DNA from: DASQFQ01 sp963805525
GTDB taxonomy: Bacteria; Actinomycetota; Thermoleophilia; Solirubrobacterales; Solirubrobacteraceae
Length of the DNA stretch: 64,000 nt
Reading direction: 5' to 3'
NCBI GenBank assembly: GCA_963805525.1
Contig: CAWDUT010000007.1
Location: forward strand, 1,364,001 to 1,428,000
This document shows, piece after piece, positions 34,390-41,574 of this stretch. The translations under genes were made by a program, and so were the position numbers. Below the pieces are notes generated by a model. It made no database searches and had not been told where the DNA came from. It was given only the letters and a program-made list of their open reading frames with translations. Position 1 is the stretch's first letter. Each line of letters begins with the position of its first letter.

Positions 34390-35148
34390 ATGCTCAGCCC
34401 CGCCCCCACCACGGCTACCAACACCGGCCAGACCCCGACAGTCCCGGCGCCGCTGCGAGTCCTCGTCGCCGACGACCATCCGCTGTTCCGGCAGGGGATC
34501 GTCCGCGAGCTCACGCTCTCGGACGAGTTCCAGGTCGTCGCGGAGGCCGGCGACGGCGCCACCGCCCTCGCCCTCATCCGCCGGCACGAGCCCGACGTCG
34601 CCATCCTCGACGTGCGCATGCCCGGCATGGACGGCATCGACGTCGTCGCCGCCCTCGCGCGCTACGGCCCGCCCGTCCCGATCCTGCTGCTCTCCGCCTT
34701 CGACGACGAGCCCCTCGTGCTCGCCGGCCTGGAAGCCGGCGCCGCCGCCTACGTCACCAAGAGCACCGACCGCGACACGATCCTCCGGCAGCTCGCCGAG
34801 GTCGCCGGCGCCCGCGAGACCCGCTCGCCGAGCGCGATCCACGGCGCCCCGGACCTGAGCCGCGCCCGCACCCCCGGCTGGACCCCGCGCCTGACCTCAC
34901 GCGAGCACCGGCTGCTCCAGCTCGCGCAGGCGGGTCGCGACAAGCCCGAGATGGCACTCCTCACCGGCATCGACGAGCCCACCGTGCGGCGGCTGCTCTC
35001 CAGCGCGCTCGCCAAGCTCGGCGCCGACGACCTCACCGGCGCGCTCAGCATCGCGCTCGCCGAGGGCATCATCCGGCGCACGGCGGTCTGCGGCTCCGCC
35101 ACACGGAGCGCCGGGGAATCATCGGATGCCAAGCGAGCCGGACGCTGA
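34390..35148 (+). CDS. NarL-like response regulator heading the redox operon
   Basis: This 252-residue protein has a receiver with VLVADDHPLFRQGIVREL, phospho-acceptor DVAILDVRMPGMDGI and AAYVTKSTDRDTIL. The C-terminal helix-turn-helix is divergent (LTSREHRLLQLAQAG followed by DEPTVRRLLSSALAKLG), as in the regulator at 31621. GAGGA at 34381-34385 serves the ATG at 34390. The stop lies 4 bp before the next gene's likely start, and all following genes to 41544 run the same way with overlaps, so it probably governs and belongs to this operon. The partner kinase may be the one at 32391-33596. Confidence 0.82.
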   Translation: MLSPAPTTATNTGQTPTVPAPLRVLVADDHPLFRQGIVRELTLSDEFQVVAEAGDGATALALIRRHEPDVAILDVRMPGMDGIDVVAALARYGPPVPILLLSAFDDEPLVLAGLEAGAAAYVTKSTDRDTILRQLAEVAGARETRSPSAIHGAPDLSRARTPGWTPRLTSREHRLLQLAQAGRDKPEMALLTGIDEPTVRRLLSSALAKLGADDLTGALSIALAEGIIRRTAVCGSATRSAGESSDAKRAGR

Positions 35149-35152
35149 TCGA

Positions 35153-35698
35153 ATGCGAGTCATGCCCCATTCGGCCGCCGCCACCGTCATGGTTCTCGGG
35201 GCGGCCGTGCTGCTTTCGGCCTGCGGAGGCGAGCCGGCCCGGGCGCCCGCCCGGACGGCCGCCGCTGAGACCCCGGCCCCGGTCACGGTGACCGAGCCGG
35301 CGGTGACCGCGCGCGTCACCGATCCCGCTCGCCGTGCCTACATCCGCCGTGCCGACCGCGTCTGCAGCGAACTCGACCCGCAGCGCGAGGCCAAGCTGGG
35401 AGAGGTCGAGGGCGCCGCGGACGCCGAAGGCGCCTATGGGGAGACGGTCACCCTGGCGGCGGAGCAGCTCCGTCGCATCACTGCGATCGAGCCGCCGCCC
35501 ACCGACCGCGACCTGATCGCGCGCAACGTCATCGACCGGCTGCGCGAACGGCTCGCTCTGCGCCGGCGATTGGAGCGCGACCTCGCCACCGACGACGCGA
35601 AGACAGCGGCGCGCGATCAGGCGAGCTTCGAGGCGCTCGGCGTCGCGGTCCGCAGCTTCGCGCGCGGGTACGGCTTCCGGGAGTGCGGCAGGCGATGA
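35153..35698 (+). CDS. Lipoprotein of unknown function
   Basis: The product has about 181 residues. A leader with lipobox LLSACGG near residue 25 predicts a membrane-anchored extracytoplasmic lipoprotein. A Pro/Ala/Thr linker follows, then a helical domain (YIRRADRVCSELDPQREAKL to the C-terminus) with two cysteines, in RVCSEL and FRECGRR, that could form a disulfide. Start codons at 35126, 35153 and 35162 are all in frame; 35153 best fits the end of the preceding regulator. The stop overlaps the next start by ATGA. No cofactor motif is visible. Confidence 0.65.
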   Translation: MRVMPHSAAATVMVLGAAVLLSACGGEPARAPARTAAAETPAPVTVTEPAVTARVTDPARRAYIRRADRVCSELDPQREAKLGEVEGAADAEGAYGETVTLAAEQLRRITAIEPPPTDRDLIARNVIDRLRERLALRRRLERDLATDDAKTAARDQASFEALGVAVRSFARGYGFRECGRR

Positions 35699-35955
35699 GC
35701 ACCACCGCCCCCTCCCCCGCCGCCGCGCCGCCCACGCCGCGCCGACCGGCCACCCCGCGCCGGCGACCGCCGAGCCCGCTGCCCGTCATCACCGCCAGCC
35801 TGGGTCTCTTCCTCGTGGTCCTCACGCTGCTGGCGCTGCAGGTGCGGTCGGGCAAGGACCCGTCGCTGTCGGGGAGGGCCGCGAGCGGCTCGGCGCCGAG
35901 CAAGTCGGCTTCGCCGCAGGCCACCACCCCACGCATCGTCACCCGCTCGTCATGA
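35695..35955 (+). CDS. Small single-pass membrane protein with C-terminal TRSS (copy A)
   Basis: This 86-residue protein has a Pro/Arg-rich N-terminus, one membrane segment (TASLGLFLVVLTLLALQV), then the conserved RSGKDPSLSG and a Ser/Thr-rich tail ending TRSS. The basic head predicts N-in, C-out. It overlaps both neighbours by ATGA. The protein at 39594-39974 is a paralogue with the same helix-RSGrDPxLxG layout and the same TRSS end, encoded with different codons. The protein has no heme or flavin motif. Its constant company with ferric-reductase-like and ApbE genes suggests a subunit or a modification target. Confidence 0.65.
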   Translation: MSTTAPSPAAAPPTPRRPATPRRRPPSPLPVITASLGLFLVVLTLLALQVRSGKDPSLSGRAASGSAPSKSASPQATTPRIVTRSS

Positions 35956-36173
35956 GCGCACCGGTGGCGGTCCGCGACCCGTGGCAGACGACCCGCCGCC
36001 AGGTCCTGGCCGCGCTGGCCGTGCTGGCCGCGCTCGCCGCGCTGGCGGCGTTTGCGCTCTGGGGCATGCCGCCCACGGCCGGGACCGCGCCGACGGCACG
36101 CGACCGCTCGCCCGCGGTCACCACCGCCCCCGCCCAGCCGCGGGAGCGCGAGGGGGACGAGCGCGGTGACTGA
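35952..36173 (+). CDS. Small single-pass membrane protein with charged tail (copy A)
   Basis: This 73-residue protein has a short N-terminus with paired Arg (TTRRQ), one Ala/Leu-rich membrane helix (VLAALAVLAALAALAAFALW), and a Thr/Ala/Pro linker ending in a charged tail (REREGDERGD). It is joined to the preceding gene by ATGA and overlaps the ferric-reductase-like gene by 8 bp. The protein at 39194-39601 in the second cassette has the same plan with a longer acidic/His tail. No function is known. Confidence 0.6.
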   Translation: MSAPVAVRDPWQTTRRQVLAALAVLAALAALAAFALWGMPPTAGTAPTARDRSPAVTTAPAQPREREGDERGD

Positions 36174-36747
36174 GCGCGACCCCTCGCAGTACACCTTCTG
36201 GCTCGCCTCGCGAGCGGCCGGCATCGTGGCCTTCGTCCTCGTCGCCCTCGCGGTCGTCCTCGGGCTCTACATGGCCGGCAACCTGGGCCGGACGCGCGGC
36301 TACAAGCGCGTGATGGTCAAGCTGCACGAGCAGATCGCGCTCGCCGCGCTGGTTGCCATCGGCGTCCACGGGGTGCTCCTGCTCGGCGACAAGTGGCTGC
36401 GCCCCGGGCTCCCCGGCATCCTCGTCCCGTTCACGATGGGCTACCGGCCCCTGTGGACCGGGCTGGGCATCCTGGCCGGCTACCTCGCCGTCCTGCTCGG
36501 TCTGACGTTCTACGCGCGCCGGCGCATCGGCGCCGCGCGCTGGCGACGCGCGCACCGCCTGATCGCCGTGGTCTACGTGCTGGGCGCCGCGCACGCGCTC
36601 GGCGCCGGCTCCGACGGCGCTGGGCCGTGGCTGCGCGGGATCGTCATCGCCAGCGCGCTCGCGATCCTGGTGCTGCTCGTCCTGCGGTACCGGCCCGGCA
36701 CGGCGCGTGCGCGCGCGCCACGCGCCCGGCCTGGAGGAGCGACATGA
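36166..36747 (+). CDS. Ferric reductase-like transmembrane protein (copy A)
   Basis: This 193-residue protein has about five or six membrane helices. It starts WLASRAAGIVAFVLVALAVV and has the candidate heme ligands in LHEQIALAALVAIGVHGVLL near residue 60 and RRAHRLIAVVYVLGAAHALG near residue 125; these spaced histidine pairs fit b-type heme in the ferric-reductase/MsrQ superfamily. The protein lacks the flavin and NAD(P)H domains of full ferric reductases, so it must receive electrons from partners, probably the FAD reductase and ferredoxin downstream. The GTG 36166 start overlaps the preceding gene. ApbE follows with an ATGA overlap. Confidence 0.8.
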   Translation: MTERDPSQYTFWLASRAAGIVAFVLVALAVVLGLYMAGNLGRTRGYKRVMVKLHEQIALAALVAIGVHGVLLLGDKWLRPGLPGILVPFTMGYRPLWTGLGILAGYLAVLLGLTFYARRRIGAARWRRAHRLIAVVYVLGAAHALGAGSDGAGPWLRGIVIASALAILVLLVLRYRPGTARARAPRARPGGAT

Positions 36748-37703
36748 GCGCGCACGACGAGAGCTTCCCGTGCATGGGCACGACGGTGCGGCTGGTGATC
36801 GAAGGCCACGCCGCGAGCGCCGCCGCCGCCGCCGCGCGACGCTACCTCGAGGACTTCGACCGCCGCCTCTCGCGCTTCCGGCCCGACAGCGAGCTCTCGC
36901 GCCTGAACGCCGACCCGCGGGCGGCGGTGCCGGCGTCGCCGCTGCTGCGCGCGGTCGTGGCGGCAGGCGTGTGGGCGGCCGAGCGGACCGGCGGACTGGT
37001 CGACCCCACCCTCGTCGATGCGCTCGAAGCCGTCGGGTACGAGCGGTCGCGGGCGGGGGCGCAGCGCGTGGCACTCGAGCAGGCGCTGGCCCTGGCACCC
37101 GAGCGCCGGCCCGCCGCGCCGAAGACGCCCGCGGACTGGCGAGGCATCGCCGTTGATGATGTCGCCGGGCTCGTGCGGAGACCCGTCGGCGTGCGCCTGG
37201 ACCCGGGCGGCGTCGGCAAGGGGCTGGCGGCCGACGCGGTCGCGACCTCGCTCGCCGCATGCGAGCGCGTCGTCGTGGATTGCGGCGGCGACCTGCGCAT
37301 CGGCGGCCGGGCCGTGGCGCCCCGGCCGTTCGAGATCGAGGTCGCCCATCCCATGAGCGGTCGCTGCGCGCAGGTGCTGCGCGTCGGCTCGGGCGGAGTG
37401 GCGACGTCCGGCATCGATCGGCACGCCTGGGTGGGCCCGGACGGTCGCTGCGCCCACCACTTGATCGACCCGTCGACCGCCACGCCGGCGTGGACCGGGC
37501 TCGTCGGCGCGACCGCGCTCGCGCCGACCGCGCTGGAGGCCGAAGTGCTGGCCAAGGCCGCCGTCCTCTCCGGCCCGGCGGAGGCGCGCGCGCTGCTGCG
37601 CGCCCACGGAGGCCTCGTGTTCCACGACGACGGCAGCGTCGAGCGCATCGCTGTGCCCGTGACCGCGACCGCTCTGCGCTCTTTCAGGAGCCGGGCGGCA
37701 TGA
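36744..37703 (+). CDS. apbE: FAD:protein FMN transferase, ApbE family (copy A)
   Basis: This 319-residue ApbE-fold protein opens with FPCMGTTVRLVIEG. It has the FAD-binding PGGVGKGLAADAV near residue 155, VVDCGGDLRIGG near residue 178, HHLIDPSTATPAWTGLVGA near residue 240 and TALEAEVLAKAAVLSG near residue 263. ApbE proteins transfer FMN from FAD onto Thr/Ser of target proteins. There is no signal peptide or lipobox, so this copy looks cytosolic, unlike the typical Gram-negative lipoprotein. It is coupled by ATGA to the ferric-reductase-like gene and to the FAD reductase. No FMN_bind-domain target is encoded nearby. Confidence 0.87.
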   Translation: MSAHDESFPCMGTTVRLVIEGHAASAAAAAARRYLEDFDRRLSRFRPDSELSRLNADPRAAVPASPLLRAVVAAGVWAAERTGGLVDPTLVDALEAVGYERSRAGAQRVALEQALALAPERRPAAPKTPADWRGIAVDDVAGLVRRPVGVRLDPGGVGKGLAADAVATSLAACERVVVDCGGDLRIGGRAVAPRPFEIEVAHPMSGRCAQVLRVGSGGVATSGIDRHAWVGPDGRCAHHLIDPSTATPAWTGLVGATALAPTALEAEVLAKAAVLSGPAEARALLRAHGGLVFHDDGSVERIAVPVTATALRSFRSRAA

Positions 37704-38887
37704 ACGCCCACATCGTCATCGTCGGCGGGGGCCTGACCGCCCAGCGCTGCTGCGACACCTTGCGGAGATCGGGTCACGAGGGCCCCATCACCGTCGTCTG
37801 CGGCGAGCCCGAGGCGCCGTACGACCGGCCGCCGCTCTCCAAGGAGTTCCTGGCCGGCGAGCTCGAGCCGCACGCGCTCGCGCTCCGCCCTGCCAACTGG
37901 TATGAGGAGCGCGGTGTCGAACTCCTGCTCGGCCGCCCGGCCGCAGCCCTCCACGCCGGCCGGCATGAGCTCGAGCTCGACGACGGGAGCCTGCTCTCCT
38001 ACGACCGGCTGCTGATCGCCACCGGCGCCGAGCCCCGGCGCCTGCCGCTCTTCGACGGCGCGCCGAACGTACATGAGCTGCGCACGCTGGCCGACGCGAG
38101 GCGCCTGCGCGCGGCGTTGGGGCAGGCCATCCGACTGGTCGTCGTCGGCGCCGGCTTCATCGGTCAGGAGGTCGCCGCGACGGCGCGCAAGCTCGGCGCC
38201 ACCGTCACGCTGCTCGAAGCCATGGACGCACCGCTCGTCGGCCTGCTCGGGCACGAGCTCGGCACGTGGTTCGCGCAGCTCCACAGCGACCACGGCGTCG
38301 ACGTCCACTGCGGCGTCACCGCGGTGGAGACCTGCCGCGACGGCGAGGGCCGCATCACCGCGATCGTGACCGGCGACGGCCACACCCTGCCGTGTGACCT
38401 GGTGCTCGTCGGCGTCGGCGTGGCGCCCGCCGATGGCTGGCTGGCCGGGAGCGGCCTCGGCGGCGGCGGCGTCGAATGCGACGAGCACGGCCGCACCACG
38501 CTGCCCGACGTCTACGCGGCAGGCGACGTCGCACGGCCGTACGACCCCTTCGTCGGCGCGCACATGCGCAGCGAGCACTGGGAAGCGGCCGCCCGCCAGG
38601 GCGCGACGGCAGCGCGCGCCATGCTCGGCCTCGAGCCCCTCGCCGCGCCCCTCGCCAGCTTCTGGAGCGACCAGTACGGCCTCCGCATCCAATACCTCGG
38701 CTACGCCGCGCCGGGAGACGCCGTCGAGATCGACGGCGACCCGAACGCGCGCGACTTCACCGCCGTCTGGCAGCGCGACGGACAGCCCACGGCCGCGCTG
38801 CTCGTCGGCCGACCGCGTGAGCTGCCACGGATGCGGCGCCTCATTCAGCAAACACTCGAACACCACGCCGAGGAGATCGCGACATGA
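37700..38887 (+). CDS. FAD-dependent NAD(P)H reductase (ferredoxin/rubredoxin reductase type)
   Basis: This 395-residue two-dinucleotide-domain flavoprotein has an N-terminal FAD site (HIVIVGGGLTAQRC), DRPPLSKEFLAG near residue 43, an NAD(P) site (LVVVGAGFIGQEVAATARKL) near residue 147, and the FAD ribityl motif VYAAGDVARPYD near residue 272. This matches reductases that pass electrons from NAD(P)H to ferredoxins serving oxygenases or P450s. The next gene encodes a ferredoxin with a 4-bp overlap, so they form one electron-transfer pair. No P450 is in the window; the membrane heme proteins in the same operon are the likely acceptors. Confidence 0.87.
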   Translation: MNAHIVIVGGGLTAQRCCDTLRRSGHEGPITVVCGEPEAPYDRPPLSKEFLAGELEPHALALRPANWYEERGVELLLGRPAAALHAGRHELELDDGSLLSYDRLLIATGAEPRRLPLFDGAPNVHELRTLADARRLRAALGQAIRLVVVGAGFIGQEVAATARKLGATVTLLEAMDAPLVGLLGHELGTWFAQLHSDHGVDVHCGVTAVETCRDGEGRITAIVTGDGHTLPCDLVLVGVGVAPADGWLAGSGLGGGGVECDEHGRTTLPDVYAAGDVARPYDPFVGAHMRSEHWEAAARQGATAARAMLGLEPLAAPLASFWSDQYGLRIQYLGYAAPGDAVEIDGDPNARDFTAVWQRDGQPTAALLVGRPRELPRMRRLIQQTLEHHAEEIAT

Positions 38888-39090
38888 CCTACATTCCCCA
38901 CATCGACGAAGGCGCGTGTGCGGCGCACGGCGACTGCGAAGCGATCGCCCCCGAGATCTTCCGGGTCGACGACATCGCCACCGTCATCGGCACCGGGCCG
39001 GATGAGCTGATTCTCCGGGCCGCCGAAGCCTGCCCGTCGGTGGCGATCACCATCGTCGACAGCGAGACCGGCGACACCGTCTACCCCTGA
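38884..39090 (+). CDS. Single-cluster ferredoxin with CxxHxxC...CP motif
   Basis: This 68-residue acidic ferredoxin has ligands in GACAAHGDCEAIAPEIFRVD and later EACPSVAITI, that is CxxHxxC followed by CP. This three-cysteine-plus-His pattern is the actinobacterial P450-type ferredoxin class, with a 3Fe-4S or atypical 4Fe-4S cluster. It overlaps the FAD reductase by ATGA and presumably takes electrons from it. A short AAGCC-GAA-GGCTT hairpin (39090-39102) just after the stop may weakly separate the two redox cassettes. Confidence 0.85.
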   Translation: MTYIPHIDEGACAAHGDCEAIAPEIFRVDDIATVIGTGPDELILRAAEACPSVAITIVDSETGDTVYP

Positions 39091-39193
39091 AGCCGAAGGC
39101 TTTCCCGCGTCTTAACCAGGCGTTGGGCGGGCCTTGGCGGCGGGGACCGCATGCTGGTGGCCGTCCTCGACGGTCCACCTCGCAAGGAGCACC

Positions 39194-39601
39194 ATGGTTC
39201 GAGTCCTCGCCAGATCGCTTGTCGGCATCGTGCTGCTGGGCCTCGGCGCTGCCGGCGGCGCCGCGCTGGCCGCGCGCCCTGAGCCGGCGCCGGCTCCGAA
39301 GGCGGTGTCCGCCCCCGCGGCGCCCGTCGAGATCCGCACGGTGATCAAGCGGCGCACCGTGCACGTCTACCGCAAGCCCAAGCGCCGGCGCGCGGCACCG
39401 CCGATCGCACCGCGGACACCTTCGATCGCCGCGGCGCCGGCGCCGACCGCGATCCCGGCCCCGGCGGTCACCGCCGCCCCGGTGCGGGTCACCCAGCCGG
39501 TCGCGCCCAGCCGGCCGCTGGAGACCAAGACGAGCGGCAGCGGCACCCGGCATGGCGATGACGAGGGCGAGCGCGAGCACGAAGGCGAGCACGATGACTA
39601 G
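39194..39601 (+). CDS. Small single-pass membrane protein with acidic/His tail (copy B)
   Basis: This 135-residue protein has a signal-anchor (SLVGIVLLGLGAAGGAALAA), then a long Ala/Pro linker with a basic patch (IKRRTVHVYRKPKRRRAAPP) and a charged end (TRHGDDEGEREHEGEHDD) that could bind metal. AAGGAG 9 nt before ATG 39194 is a good ribosome site and marks the start of the second cassette after a 103-bp gap. It parallels the 73-residue protein at 35952-36173. The stop is overlapped by the next gene (ATGACTAG). Confidence 0.6.
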   Translation: MVRVLARSLVGIVLLGLGAAGGAALAARPEPAPAPKAVSAPAAPVEIRTVIKRRTVHVYRKPKRRRAAPPIAPRTPSIAAAPAPTAIPAPAVTAAPVRVTQPVAPSRPLETKTSGSGTRHGDDEGEREHEGEHDD

Positions 39602-39974
39602 GCGTCCGGCCCCACCCGCGCGGGTCGTCGCGGGCGCATCGCTCGCCCTGTTCCTGCTGGTCTTCGCGCTGCTGGTCTTCCAGCTCCGCAGCGGTCGCGA
39701 TCCCGCGCTCGGCGGCGCGGTCGCGGCCGTCCAGGGGGCACCGCCGCCGCCGAAGCGGGTGCTGGTGCGCAAGCTGATCATCACGCGGGTGGTCGTCCAT
39801 CTCCCCGCCGAGGACGAGGCCCGGCCGGCGACCGGCGTTTCCGCGCCGGCACCCTCGGCGCCGGCGCCGGTGTCGCATTCCGCCCCCGCAGTGACGCAAG
39901 CGCCGGCCGTCGTCCGAGCGCCCGCTCCGGCTCCGGCTCCGGCCCCCGCCCCGGTGACGACCCGCAGCTCATGA
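39594..39974 (+). CDS. Small single-pass membrane protein with C-terminal TRSS (copy B)
   Basis: This 126-residue protein has a short Arg/Pro N-terminus, one helix (ASLALFLLVFALLVFQL), then RSGRDPALGG, a basic segment (PKRVLVRKLIITRVVVHLP) and a Pro/Ala repeat tail ending TTRSS. It is a longer paralogue of 35695-35955. Helix, RSGrDPxLxG and the last four residues agree, while the codons for RSS differ (CGC AGC TCA here, CGC TCG TCA there). The stop overlaps the ApbE start by ATGA in both cassettes or the equivalent position. Function unknown. Confidence 0.62.
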   Translation: MTRRPAPPARVVAGASLALFLLVFALLVFQLRSGRDPALGGAVAAVQGAPPPPKRVLVRKLIITRVVVHLPAEDEARPATGVSAPAPSAPAPVSHSAPAVTQAPAVVRAPAPAPAPAPAPVTTRSS

Positions 39975-40927
39975 GCGAGCAGGACCTCAGCTTCCCCTCG
40001 ATGGGATCCGAGGCGCGTCTGATCGTCGACGGCGCCGAGGTCGCCCCGCTACGGGCTTTCCTGCTCGCCTACGAGCAGCGGCTGACGCGCTTCGACCCGT
40101 CGAGCGAACTGTGCGCGCTCAACCGGTCGCAGGCGCACGCGGTGCCGGCGTCGCCGCTGCTGCGGCGGGCGGTGCGGGCCGGGCTGTGGGCGGCCGAGCG
40201 CTCCGGCGGCCTCGTCGATCCGACGCTGCTCCCCGAGCTCGAAGCGGCGGGCTATGACCGGAGCCGCCGCGCGCCCGAGCTGTCGCTCGGCGAGGCGCTG
40301 CGGGATGCCCCGCCACGCGCCGCGGCGGCGCCCGACGCGCACGGACGCTGGCGCGCGGTCACCGTCGACGACGATGCCGGCGTGGTCCGCCGGCCACCTG
40401 GCGTGCGGATCGACACGGGCGGGACCGGCAAGGGCCTTGCCGCCGACCTGCTCGCCGCCCGGCTTGGCGACACCGAGCGCTTCGCCGTCGACTGCGGTGG
40501 GGACGTCCGCGTCGGCGGCGTGCGCGCCGGCGAGCGGCCGTTCGACGTCGTCGTGCGGCACCCGCTGACCGGCGAGCCGGTGGACCGGCTGCGCCTCGGC
40601 GCCGGCGGGATCGCCACGTCCGGGCTCGACGTGCGGTTGTGGCGCGACGCGCGGGGCCGCCCGGCGCACCATCTCCTCGACCCGAGCACGGGCCGGCCCG
40701 CGTGGACGGGGCTGATCGGCGCGACGGCGCTCGCACCGACGGCGCTCGAGGCCGAGACGCTGGCCAAGACCGCCCTGCTCTCCGGTCGCGCCCGCGCGCG
40801 CGAGCTCCTCTCGCGCCACGGCGGCCTCGTCGTGCGCGATGACGGCGAGGTCGAGACCTTCGGCCGCCTGCGCCCCCGCGTCGTCGTGCGCCTCACCAAC
40901 CGCGCGCCCGGGGCGGCCGCCGCATGA
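39971..40927 (+). CDS. apbE: FAD:protein FMN transferase, ApbE family (copy B)
   Basis: This 318-residue ApbE protein has FPSMGSEARLIVDG at the start, DTGGTGKGLAADLLAARLG near residue 150, AVDCGGDVRVGG near residue 175, HHLLDPSTGRPAWTGLIGA near residue 233 and TALEAETLAKTALLSG near residue 257. It has no signal peptide. It is paralogous to copy A (36744-37703), with the same motifs throughout. Here the ferric-reductase-like gene follows rather than precedes it, so the cassette order is rearranged relative to copy A. Its flavinylation target is not evident. Confidence 0.87.
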   Translation: MSEQDLSFPSMGSEARLIVDGAEVAPLRAFLLAYEQRLTRFDPSSELCALNRSQAHAVPASPLLRRAVRAGLWAAERSGGLVDPTLLPELEAAGYDRSRRAPELSLGEALRDAPPRAAAAPDAHGRWRAVTVDDDAGVVRRPPGVRIDTGGTGKGLAADLLAARLGDTERFAVDCGGDVRVGGVRAGERPFDVVVRHPLTGEPVDRLRLGAGGIATSGLDVRLWRDARGRPAHHLLDPSTGRPAWTGLIGATALAPTALEAETLAKTALLSGRARARELLSRHGGLVVRDDGEVETFGRLRPRVVVRLTNRAPGAAAA

Positions 40928-41544
40928 ACGCCACGACCCTCGCCGGCCACGAGTGGTGGCTCGCCAGCCGGGCGGCGGGCGTGGTCGCGCTGGTGCTCGT
41001 CTCCGCTTCTGTCGGCCTCGGACTGGCGACCGCCGCACGGCTGCTTCCGCCCTCCATGCGGCGAGCGGTGCTCACCATGCACCAGCAGACTGCCCTGGCC
41101 GCCCTCGGCTCGATCGCCGCCCACGGCCTGCTGCTGCTCCCCGACCGCTGGCTCCATCCCGGCGCCGCCGGGATCGCCGTCCCGTTCGCGATCGGCTACC
41201 GGCCCGTCGCCACCGGGCTCGGGATCCTCGCCGGCTACCTCGCCGCGCTCCTCGGGCTCTCCTACTACGCGCGCCGGCGCATCGGCCCGCGCCTCTGGCG
41301 GCGACTGCACATGGCCACGCTCGCGGTCTACATCCTCGCCTTGGCACACGTGCTGACCGCGGGCACGGATGCCGCCGCGCTGTGGATGCGGGCCCTGCTC
41401 GCGCTCACGTTCGCGCCGATCGCCGGCCTCCTGGCCGCCCGAGTCCTCGCCGGCACCCGCCGCGCCGCCCAGAAGTCGCGTCGGACACGGACAGCAGGTC
41501 GCGCCGTGGGGCCCCGTCCAGCCTCAGCCGACCATCCGGGCTAG
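40924..41544 (+). CDS. Ferric reductase-like transmembrane protein (copy B)
   Basis: This 206-residue membrane protein is paralogous to 36166-36747. It opens WWLASRAAGVVALVLVSASV and keeps the histidines in MHQQTALAALGSIAAHGLLL near residue 55 and RRLHMATLAVYILALAHVLT near residue 122, plus AIGYRPVATGLGILAGYLAA. It should bind heme b and move electrons across or within the membrane. The C-terminus has a basic cytosolic tail. It is coupled by ATGA to ApbE copy B and is the last gene of the plus-strand run, which ends 30 bp before the convergent P-type ATPase. Confidence 0.8.
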   Translation: MNATTLAGHEWWLASRAAGVVALVLVSASVGLGLATAARLLPPSMRRAVLTMHQQTALAALGSIAAHGLLLLPDRWLHPGAAGIAVPFAIGYRPVATGLGILAGYLAALLGLSYYARRRIGPRLWRRLHMATLAVYILALAHVLTAGTDAAALWMRALLALTFAPIAGLLAARVLAGTRRAAQKSRRTRTAGRAVGPRPASADHPG

Positions 41545-41574
41545 CGTTCCCCGCGCCGCGCTCAGCGGTCGCGG

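Noticed and set aside
39090..39103. Strong terminator after the ferredoxin gene
   Set aside because: The AAGCC/GGCTT stem is only five pairs and is followed by TCCC, so at most it is a weak pause.
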